In this document: positions 58,454 to 64,000 of the stretch, piece by piece | Layout: every line of letters begins with the position of its first letter | Numbering within the stretch: the stretch's first letter is position 1 | DNA from: Streptomyces griseofuscus | GTDB lineage: Bacteria; Actinomycetota; Actinomycetes; Streptomycetales; Streptomycetaceae | DNA: 64,000 nt | Direction of reading: 5' to 3' | NCBI RefSeq assembly: GCF_014673495.1 | Contig: NZ_CP051006.1 | Coordinates: 2,852,001-2,916,000 of the forward strand | Notes under the pieces: model-generated | Databases searched by the model: none | What the model saw: only the letters and a program-made list of their open reading frames with translations | What the model was told of the DNA's origin: nothing | Program-made: the position numbers and the translations under genes

Positions 58454-58505
58454 GGGATCAGATCCCCCTCCGAGATGCCTCGCGTTCCAGCTCTGTAAAG
58501 TTTCG

Positions 58506-58591
58506 GTGAACAGTTGTAGTAACACTTGTTCACTGACTTTGAGTCTAGCGCGTCCGACGGCTTTTCAATTCCAGAGAACAGTTGTTAACTG
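58506..58591. promoter_or_regulatory. TetR-type operator region with shared GAACAGTTGT
   Basis: 58506-58533 is a 28-bp imperfect palindrome (arms GTGAACA and TGTTCAC, inner TGT/ACA pairs). 58579-58591 is CAGTT-GTT-AACTG. Both include GAACAGTTGT (at 58508 and 58576). They lie between the small membrane gene and the tetR gene, and the second ends only 6 bp before the tetR start, as for autorepression. Confidence 0.75.
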
Positions 58592-58597
58592 GATGAC

Positions 58598-59224
58598 ATG
58601 AGTCACACCCTCGGCGCCCGGCAGGCCCAGAAGCAGAAGACCCGGCAGGCGTTCCTCGACGCGGCGCTCGCGCTGCTGGAGGAGCAGAGCCTGAGCAGCC
58701 TGGGACTGCGCGAGGTCACCCGGGCCGTCGGGGTCGCCCCCACCGCCTTCTACCGGCACTTCCGCTCGATCCCCGACCTCGGCGTCGCCCTGGTCGACGA
58801 GGCGCTGGGCAGCCTGCACCCGATGGTGCGCGAGACGGTGTCCACGACCGGCGACAGCGAGGAACGCATCTCCCGCGCCGTGGAGTTGATCGCCCACTAC
58901 GTCGCCGCCCATCCCTCGCACGTCCGCTTCATCGCCCGTGAGCGGCACGGCGGGGTGCAGCCTGTGCGCGAGGCCATCGGCGGCCAACTGGCCCGGTTCG
59001 CCGACGAGGTGCGGGTCACCCTCGCCCAGGACCCCGGGGCGGCGGGCTGGAGCGACGACGACGTGCTGATGCTCGCGCGGCTGTACGTCGACCAGATGCT
59101 GATCAGCGCCTCCCTGTTCCTGGAGGCGCTGGAGCGTCCCGCGGACGAGCGGGACCGGGTGGCCCGGCTGGCCACCCGGCAGCTGCGGCTCATCACCATC
59201 GGCCGCGACCACTGGCTGGACTGA
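58598..59224 (+). CDS. TetR family regulator
   Basis: 208 residues. Helix-turn-helix: FLDAALALLEEQSLSSLGL, then TRAVGVAPTAFYRHFRSIPD. The C-terminal domain (about 80-208) contains VELIAHYVAAHPSHVRFIARERHGG and a FabR-like end, RLYVDQMLISASLFLEALERP. It resembles the FabR/fatty-acid group of TetR regulators, but the targets cannot be assigned from sequence beyond the divergent small membrane genes. Autoregulation is likely through the palindromes just upstream. Confidence 0.9.
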   Translation: MSHTLGARQAQKQKTRQAFLDAALALLEEQSLSSLGLREVTRAVGVAPTAFYRHFRSIPDLGVALVDEALGSLHPMVRETVSTTGDSEERISRAVELIAHYVAAHPSHVRFIARERHGGVQPVREAIGGQLARFADEVRVTLAQDPGAAGWSDDDVLMLARLYVDQMLISASLFLEALERPADERDRVARLATRQLRLITIGRDHWLD

Positions 59225-59265
59225 ACCCCCTTACGGTTTCGTCCAGTCGGCGCTCGTACGGGCCG

Positions 59266-60045
59266 TCAGTGCTTGGTGCTGCTGTTGAACAGCGAGCGCG
59301 ACCAGAGGTAGCCGATCAGCGCGATCCCGGCGCACCAGGCCAGTGAGATCCACCCGTTGTCGCCGATCGCGGTGCCGCAGAGCAGTCCGCGCAGCGTCTC
59401 GATCACCGGTGTGAAGGGCTGGTTCTCGGCGAACCAGCGCAGCCCCGGCGACATCGAGCCGGCCGGCACGAACGCCGAGCCGAGGAACGGCAGGAACTGG
59501 ATCAGCAGCGGCTTGTTGCTCGCGGACTCGACCGTCTTGGAGATCAGGCCGAGCGCCACCGACAGCCAGGTCACCGCGAACGCGACGGCCGCGAGCAGAC
59601 CGGCCGCGGCGAGCCACCGCAGCGGGCTCGCCCCGGAGCGGAAACCGATCGCGAGGGCGACGCCGACGACCGGGACGCAGCAGAGCATCGTCTGGATGAC
59701 GCTGCCGATGACATGACCCGTCAGGAACGACGAGCGCGTGATGTTCATGGTGCGGAAGCAGTTGATGATGCCCTCGGTCATGTCGTTGCAGACCGCGATC
59801 GAGGTCGACATCGAACCGGCGGCCACGCCCATGACGATGATCCCGGGGGTGAGATAGCCGATGTACGCGTCCCGGCCGCCCATGCCCGCGCCGATCGAGC
59901 CCCCGAAGGCGTACACGAACAGCAGCAGCATCAGGATCGGCATCATGGCGGCGCCGAGCCCCACGGAGGGGTAGCGGATCGCGTGCTTGAGGTTGCGTCG
60001 CAACATCGTCCGCGAGTCGTGCACGGCGTGGGCGAACGTGCTCAT
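59266..60045 (-). CDS. ABC-2 type permease (DrrB-like)
   Basis: 259 residues with six membrane segments. It starts MSTFAHAVHDSRTMLRRNLKH and shows the ABC-2 core MPILMLLLFVYAFGG and YLTPGIIVMGVAAGSMSTSIAV, then NCFRTMNITRSSFLTGHV (the EAA-like coupling loop) and FLPFLGSAFVPAGSM. It overlaps the ATPase gene by 4 bp. Together they form an exporter of unknown substrate; the type is that of daunorubicin DrrAB. Confidence 0.93.
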   Translation of the reverse strand: MSTFAHAVHDSRTMLRRNLKHAIRYPSVGLGAAMMPILMLLLFVYAFGGSIGAGMGGRDAYIGYLTPGIIVMGVAAGSMSTSIAVCNDMTEGIINCFRTMNITRSSFLTGHVIGSVIQTMLCCVPVVGVALAIGFRSGASPLRWLAAAGLLAAVAFAVTWLSVALGLISKTVESASNKPLLIQFLPFLGSAFVPAGSMSPGLRWFAENQPFTPVIETLRGLLCGTAIGDNGWISLAWCAGIALIGYLWSRSLFNSSTKH

Positions 60046-61052
60046 CGGTTCTCCTTGAGGTGCAGCGGGGCGCCGGGTCCTGGGGTGCCCTGGCCGGTCA
60101 GGGCGAGGAAGACGTCGTCGAGGTCGGGGGTGTGCACGGAGAAGTCGGCGGCCCGGATGCCTGCGGCGTCGAGCCGGTCGAGCAGCGCCCGCAGCGCGTC
60201 GAGTCCGCCGTCGCCCGCGACCCGCAGGGCGAGTTCCCCGTCGTCCCGGGCGGCGCCGGGGAAGGCCCCGGCGGCACGCTCGTACTCGGCCGGGTCGGTG
60301 AACCGCAGCCGTACATGACTGCCGGGGATGCGCGCCTTCAGTTCGTCGGCGGTGCCCTCGGCCACGAGCCGGCCGCCGTCCAGCACGGCGATCCGGTCGG
60401 CCAACTGGTCGGCCTCCTCCAGGTATTGAGTGGTGAGGAAGACCGTCGTACCGCCCGCGACCAGCTCGCGCACCATGTCCCACATGGTGCGGCGGCTGCG
60501 CGGGTCGAGACCGGTCGTCGGCTCGTCCAGGAAGATCACCTGGGGGTCGCCGACCAGAGTCATGGCGAGGTCGAGCCGGCGCCGCATGCCGCCGGAGAAG
60601 GTCGCGGCCCGCTTGCGGGCGACGTCCGCGATGCCGAACCGTTCGAGCAACTCACCTGTACGGGCGCGCCCTTCGCGCTTGCCGAGGCGGAGCAGGTCGG
60701 CCATGAGAAGCAGGTTCTCCTCGGCGGTGAGCAGGTCGTCGAGCGCGGCGAACTGCCCGGTGACCCCGATCGCGGCGCGCACCCGGTCCGGGGCGGTGCC
60801 GATGTCGTGGCCGGCCACCTGGGCCTGCCCGCCGTCGGCGGCGACAAGCGTGGACAGGATCTGCACGGTGGTGGTCTTGCCGGCCCCGTTGGGCCCGAGC
60901 AGCGCGAACACGGTCCCGGCCGGGATGCGCAGATCGATGCCGTCCAGGACGGTCTTGTCGCCGTAGGACTTGCGCAGATCGAAGGCGGAGACGGCGGCGG
61001 GCGGCCGCACACCGCCACCCTTTCTTGGCGTGGGCATGACAGAAGAAGGCAT
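60042..61052 (-). CDS. ABC transporter ATPase (DrrA-like)
   Basis: 336 residues from ATG 61052 with GGGGGG upstream. Walker A is LLGPNGAGKTTTVQIL, Q-loop GVTGQFAALDDLLTAEENL, signature FSGGMRRRLDLAM, Walker B VIFLDEPTTGLDPRSR and the H-loop replaced by Gln in FLTTQYLEEADQL, as in many DrrA proteins. The C-terminal DrrA domain (VHTPDLDDVFLALTG) is present. It is coupled to the permease by an ATGA overlap and lies downstream of the DUF4097 and RHH genes. Confidence 0.95.
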   Translation of the reverse strand: MPSSVMPTPRKGGGVRPPAAVSAFDLRKSYGDKTVLDGIDLRIPAGTVFALLGPNGAGKTTTVQILSTLVAADGGQAQVAGHDIGTAPDRVRAAIGVTGQFAALDDLLTAEENLLLMADLLRLGKREGRARTGELLERFGIADVARKRAATFSGGMRRRLDLAMTLVGDPQVIFLDEPTTGLDPRSRRTMWDMVRELVAGGTTVFLTTQYLEEADQLADRIAVLDGGRLVAEGTADELKARIPGSHVRLRFTDPAEYERAAGAFPGAARDDGELALRVAGDGGLDALRALLDRLDAAGIRAADFSVHTPDLDDVFLALTGQGTPGPGAPLHLKENR

Positions 61053-61152
61053 GACGCCCCCCGTTCGAAGGCTGAGGTGGAGTGAAGAAGAGGTGGAGCG
61101 AAGAAGAGCGCGCGAGGGATGAAGGTGAGGTGCGCGGGGCCGGTACGGCGGC

Positions 61153-61992
61153 TCAGCGCCGGGCGCGGCGCACGTCGATGTTGCCGTAGCGGGTACGGGC
61201 GCGGACCTTGACGGTCTCCTCGGACTGCTCGGGGGCGCCGGAGGCGGTGAGCGTGTTGCGCACATGCCCGCGCTCGGAGCTGACGTCGAGCCAGGCGGCG
61301 GTGCCCTCGCGGACCCCGACCTCGATCGCGCCGTAGGAGGTCTCCAACTGCACGCTGCCGCGCACGACTTCGGCGGCGCGCAGGGTGCCGTGCGCCGTGG
61401 TGGCGACGACATCGCCCTCGGCGCACTCGATGTCGATGTCGCCGTTGGCGCCGTTCACCCGCAGCTCGCCGGTCACCACGCCGACGACCGTGCTGCCGTG
61501 CGAGTTCTTCAGGACGGCGGGGCCGTGGACGGTGCCGATGCGCAGGCTGCCGGAGCTGGTGGTGATCTCGGCGCCGCCCGCGACCCGGTCGATGCTGATC
61601 GAGCCGTGGGAGACGGTCACCTTGAGCGGCCCGGCCGCATCGAGGCGGACATCGCCGACCGAGGTCTTCACCCGGGCCTCGCCGAGCCCGCCCTCGCCGA
61701 ACACCTGGACCCAGGAGCCGCCGACGTCGACGCGTGAGCCCGTGGGCAGTTCGACCGTCACCTCGACGGTGCCGGTGGGTCCGATGAAGGTGCGTTCCCT
61801 GGTCCGCACGCTCAGCTCGCCGTTCGCGTACGTGACCTCGGTCTGTTCGGCGGCCCGTACGTCCCTGCCGCGCTTGCCGCCTGGCAGCACCTCCACGACG
61901 GTGTCGGGGCGGTCGCTCGCGATGAACCGGACGGAACCGGCGCCCACATGGGCGGTGACCGAAATGGGTTCGGGAGTATCGAAAGCAGGCAT
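61153..61992 (-). CDS. DUF4097 beta-helix-like protein
   Basis: 279 residues of repeating short beta strands (KTSVGDVRL, SHGSISI, SSGSLRIG, SHGSTVVG, ANGDIDI, AHGTLRA, SYGAIEVG, RYGNIDV) with the family's G-x-I/V pattern every 18-20 residues. No signal peptide or membrane segment. Family members are found beside sensors and ABC exporters; the role is unknown. It lies between the RHH gene and the ABC genes on one strand, so it probably acts with them. Confidence 0.9.
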   Translation of the reverse strand: MPAFDTPEPISVTAHVGAGSVRFIASDRPDTVVEVLPGGKRGRDVRAAEQTEVTYANGELSVRTRERTFIGPTGTVEVTVELPTGSRVDVGGSWVQVFGEGGLGEARVKTSVGDVRLDAAGPLKVTVSHGSISIDRVAGGAEITTSSGSLRIGTVHGPAVLKNSHGSTVVGVVTGELRVNGANGDIDIECAEGDVVATTAHGTLRAAEVVRGSVQLETSYGAIEVGVREGTAAWLDVSSERGHVRNTLTASGAPEQSEETVKVRARTRYGNIDVRRARR

Positions 61993-62073
61993 GGCTGTGC
62001 CGTCCTCATGAGTCCTGGGTGCGTCCCCGCTGGTGGGACGTGGTCTGAGTGAAGCGGTCGGGCGGGACTGCGG

Positions 62074-62583
62074 CTAGCGCACCCAGCCCGTGAAGCTCTG
62101 TCCGAACGTCTGGGTCTTCTCCGTCGGGCGCGGCCGGGCTCCGCCGTCGACCGCGGCCGACACGGCCCGCACGAGCCAGGCGTTGACGGACAGCCCCTCC
62201 CGGCTCGCGGCCTCCTCGGCCCGCGCCTTGAGCTGGGCCGGCAGCCGCAGATTGACCCGGGCGGTGCCGCCCTCGTCGGTGTCGAGGACCGCCTGCGGCG
62301 GCGCGACCGGCTCGGCGGCGGCCTCGACGGGTCCGCCGGTCTCCGGCAGCGTCACCACGAAGTCGGGATCCAGCCCCCGCAGCCGCACATCGACCGAGCC
62401 GGGCGCCAGGTCCCGGGTGATCTCGTCCATCGCCGCGGACAGCACATTGAGCATCGTCAACCGGGCCGCCGACTCCAAGGGGGCGGTCAGCCGCTCGGCC
62501 AGCTCCCGGGCGTCCTCCCCGCCCGCTTCGGCGGCGACGGAGAGTTCGCGACGGAGGTTGTCGACATAGGGGGTCAGGTCCAT
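62074..62583 (-). CDS. Ribbon-helix-helix (HicB/Arc-like) DNA-binding protein
   Basis: 169 residues from ATG 62583. The N-terminal region (1-60) is helical (LAERLTAPLESAARLTMLN). The centre resembles a HicB-like sheet. The C-terminal RHH motif is GTARVNLRLPAQLKARAEEA and SREGLSVNAWLVRAVSAAV. No HicA-type toxin gene lies beside it, so it is better seen as a regulator of the DUF4097-ABC operon than as an antitoxin. Repeats of TGGCGCCA at 10-11 bp spacing lie at its start codon and upstream, and fit RHH operators. Confidence 0.85.
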   Translation of the reverse strand: MDLTPYVDNLRRELSVAAEAGGEDARELAERLTAPLESAARLTMLNVLSAAMDEITRDLAPGSVDVRLRGLDPDFVVTLPETGGPVEAAAEPVAPPQAVLDTDEGGTARVNLRLPAQLKARAEEAASREGLSVNAWLVRAVSAAVDGGARPRPTEKTQTFGQSFTGWVR

Positions 62584-62612
62584 GACGCCATCATGGCACC
62601 ATAGTGGCGCCA
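62583..62612. promoter_or_regulatory. Three 11-bp-spaced TGRCRCCA sites at the RHH start
   Basis: TGACGCCA at 62583, TGGCACCA at 62594 and TGGCGCCA at 62605 are exactly 11 bp apart and reach the start codon of the RHH gene, where a bound protein would block initiation. Confidence 0.75.
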
Positions 62613-62715
62613 CGCGCAAGGGGGAATGACATCACGCGCGCAGGAATCCACATGGAACGTCGACACCATGGCCCTGACCTGCATAAATGTGCGACAGAAA
62701 CGTCGTGCGCCAAGG

Positions 62716-62773
62716 TGGCGCCGGGCGGTGCCCCGTGGCACCACATGGCGCCACGTGGTGCCACATGGCGCTA
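62716..62773. repeat. Six 10-bp-spaced TGGNGCCA operator-like repeats
   Basis: Copies begin at 62716 (TGGCGCCG), 62726 (CGGTGCCC), 62736 (TGGCACCA), 62746 (TGGCGCCA), 62756 (TGGTGCCA) and 62766 (TGGCGCTA). The last contains the LysR stop codon. The 10-bp period with palindromic cores is what cooperative ribbon-helix-helix dimers bind. Confidence 0.85.
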
Positions 62774-63661
62774 GGTGTGCGCCGGACCGGCGAACGCCCG
62801 ACGGCTGTACGCGAGCAGTTCGCGCACCGCAGGCCCCTGTCCGTCCTTCCAGATCAGCGCGAGCAGTGCGGGGGTCTCGACGTCCTCGATCAGTCGGGCG
62901 GTGAGCCGGTCGCCGTAGCGCGCGGCCATGGACTCGCTGAGGACGGCGACGGCGAGATCGCGGGCGGCCAGATCGGCGATGGCGTCGGCGGCGGTGGCCT
63001 GGAGGGCGATCACGGGGTGGAGGTCCCGCGCGGCGCACGCCTGGTCGAACACCGTACGCAGTCCGGTGCCGGGCGGCATGCACACGATCGGGTGGGCGGC
63101 CAGCTCGGACAGGGCGACCCGGGGCCGCGCGGCCAGGGGATGACCCGGCGGTACGGCGGCGACCAGCCGTTCGCTGATCAGGGTCAGCGTCTCCAGGCCC
63201 TCCGGAGCGGCGGCCGCGGCGCCGACCAGCGCCAGATCGACGGCGCCCGCGCGCACCCCCTCGACCAGCCGGTCGGAGTTGTCCTCCAGGAGCGAGAGCT
63301 CCACCCCGGGGTGGTCCCGGTGGAACGCGGCGAGGGCCTCGAACAGCGGGGTCACGGTGCAGCCGACGACCATCCCGACGGTGAGCCGGCCCCGGATCAG
63401 ATCGCTCACCTCGCCCACCGCCTGCCCGACCGCCCCGGCCGCGGCGAGCGCGGTGCGGGCGTGGGCGAGCGCGGCCTTGCCCGCGACCGTGAGCGTGACC
63501 GTGCGCGCCGAGCGGTCGAACAGCTCCGCCCCCAGCTCCCGCTCCAGCCGCCGGATCTGGGCGCTGACACCGGACTGGCTGATGTGCACCCGCTCGGCGG
63601 CCCGGGTGAAGTTCCGCTCCTCGGCGACCGCGACGAAGTACTCCAGCTGCCTCAGTTCCAT
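62771..63661 (-). CDS. LysR family transcriptional regulator
   Basis: 296 residues from ATG 63661. The helix-turn-helix is MELRQLEYFVAVAEERNFTR, then RVHISQSGVSAQIRRLERELG. The effector-binding domain follows (GRLTVGMVVGCTVTPLFEAL, VDLALVGAAAAAPEG). The start has no strong ribosome binding site. It is divergent from a SnoaL-like gene with 153 bp between starts; a palindrome with 8-bp arms lies just upstream of the LysR start and is its likely site. Confidence 0.93.
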   Translation of the reverse strand: MELRQLEYFVAVAEERNFTRAAERVHISQSGVSAQIRRLERELGAELFDRSARTVTLTVAGKAALAHARTALAAAGAVGQAVGEVSDLIRGRLTVGMVVGCTVTPLFEALAAFHRDHPGVELSLLEDNSDRLVEGVRAGAVDLALVGAAAAAPEGLETLTLISERLVAAVPPGHPLAARPRVALSELAAHPIVCMPPGTGLRTVFDQACAARDLHPVIALQATAADAIADLAARDLAVAVLSESMAARYGDRLTARLIEDVETPALLALIWKDGQGPAVRELLAYSRRAFAGPAHT

Positions 63662-63665
63662 GACT

Positions 63666-63707
63666 CTGGATTCTAGTTTCCAGAAGTTCCATCTGTTGGA
63701 CTTCTGG
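63666..63707. promoter_or_regulatory. LysR-type operator palindromes
   Basis: CCAGAAGT (63680-63687) and ACTTCTGG (63700-63707) are perfect 8-bp arms around 12 bp. CTGGA-N8-TCCAG (63666-63683) overlaps it. They start 5 bp upstream of the LysR start codon, a typical autoregulatory and divergent-activation position. Confidence 0.75.
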
Positions 63708-63814
63708 CCGGCTCGCGACCAGGCTGGAGGCATCGAGAGACCGTGTCGACAGGCCATGTCAGCGGGCCATGTCGACGGAGAGCGTCGTCAGACATCACGG
63801 ATGAGGAGGAAGCC

Positions 63815-64000
63815 GTGCCCGAGTACGAGAAGGCCATGCGCCCCGAGGACATCACCCGCTTGTTCGTCGAGCGGTCCAACGCGGGGGACGCGGCCGGGGT
63901 CGCCGCGCTCTACGAGGAGGACGCGGTGCTGGCGTACCCGCCGGGCGAGCGGACCGTGGGCCGGGAGGCGATCCGGGAGCTGTGGGCGAAGGTGCTGGCG
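63815..64000 (+). CDS. SnoaL/NTF2-like protein, 3' end outside window
   Basis: GTG 63815 is preceded by GAGGAGGA. The 62 residues in the window read PEYEKAMRPEDITRLFVERS, then NAGDAAGVAALYEEDAVLAY and the GREAIRELW helix, the standard start of a SnoaL-like ketosteroid-isomerase-fold protein. The gene runs off the window. It is divergent from a LysR regulator, which probably controls it. Confidence 0.82.
   Translation, partial: MPEYEKAMRPEDITRLFVERSNAGDAAGVAALYEEDAVLAYPPGERTVGREAIRELWAKVLA

Noticed and set aside
62074..62583. HicAB toxin-antitoxin module
   Set aside because: Only the RHH/HicB-like protein is present; no small HicA-like or other toxin ORF flanks it, and the next genes are DUF4097 and ABC transporter genes.

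Overview
The window reads as a piece of a Streptomyces chromosome. It has very high GC content with third-position GC bias, frequent GTG starts, GGAGG-type ribosome binding sites, few intergenic gaps, and a gene content typical of the central Streptomyces chromosome (ilvBNC, serA, leuB, ilvE, cimA, gatCAB, ligA, mnmA, GGDEF/EAL proteins). No phage, insertion sequence, CRISPR array, rRNA or tRNA gene was seen. The species assignment is inference from content and style, not a database match.

Region by region. 1-5.7 kb: divergent secreted glycosidases (GH3 and GH30 with a ricin-type CBM), then a muconolactone-isomerase-like gene and a GPP34 gene. 5.8-6.3 kb: a gene-free stretch made of about 19 degenerate 23-29 bp repeats. 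6.3-8 kb: cimA. 8.2-14.8 kb: one leftward cluster of seven genes, ureAB (fused), ureC, an agmatine deiminase, a SnoaL-like protein, a zinc-ribbon-like protein, a TetR regulator and an MFS permease, headed by two TetR-operator-like palindromes 21 bp apart. The urease homologue has no accessory genes here, and its flap Cys is replaced by Val. 15-17.7 kb: ilvE, leuB and a small ORF. 17.8-19.9 kb: a LysR regulator divergent from an oxidoreductase. 20-25.2 kb: proline catabolism (proline dehydrogenase, pruA) with a divergent PucR-type regulator, then an alpha/beta hydrolase. 25.3-30.9 kb: serA, ilvC, ilvN, ilvB and a clear ilvB leader-peptide attenuator. 30.9-34.3 kb: a membrane PAS-GGDEF-EAL protein (CdgC-like). 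34.6-42 kb: mixed metabolic, lipoprotein and transport genes. 42-45.8 kb: gatCAB with a small membrane gene inside. 46-49.3 kb: a TetR regulator and a second GGDEF-EAL protein (RmdB-like). 49.5-56.4 kb: ligA, a MetE-like protein, an SDR, a LOG-family protein, DUF427, a hydrolase and mnmA. 56.5-56.7 kb: a TPP-riboswitch-like RNA on the + strand with no + strand gene after it. 56.7-64 kb: a cysteine desulfurase, small membrane proteins, a TetR regulator, a DrrAB-type ABC exporter with DUF4097 and ribbon-helix-helix proteins, a LysR regulator and a SnoaL fragment at the edge.

How the genes work together. cimA, ilvE, leuB, ilvBNC and serA supply branched-chain amino acids and serine. The ProDH/PruA pair burns proline. 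The ureAB-ureC-aguA cluster looks like a self-contained, TetR-controlled route for a guanidino or ureido compound; my best guess is agmatine to N-carbamoylputrescine and onward. MnmA and the cysteine desulfurase form a sulfur-relay pair for tRNA thiolation. Two c-di-GMP enzymes link the region to developmental signalling. Several short operator-like repeat arrays sit beside the regulators that probably bind them.
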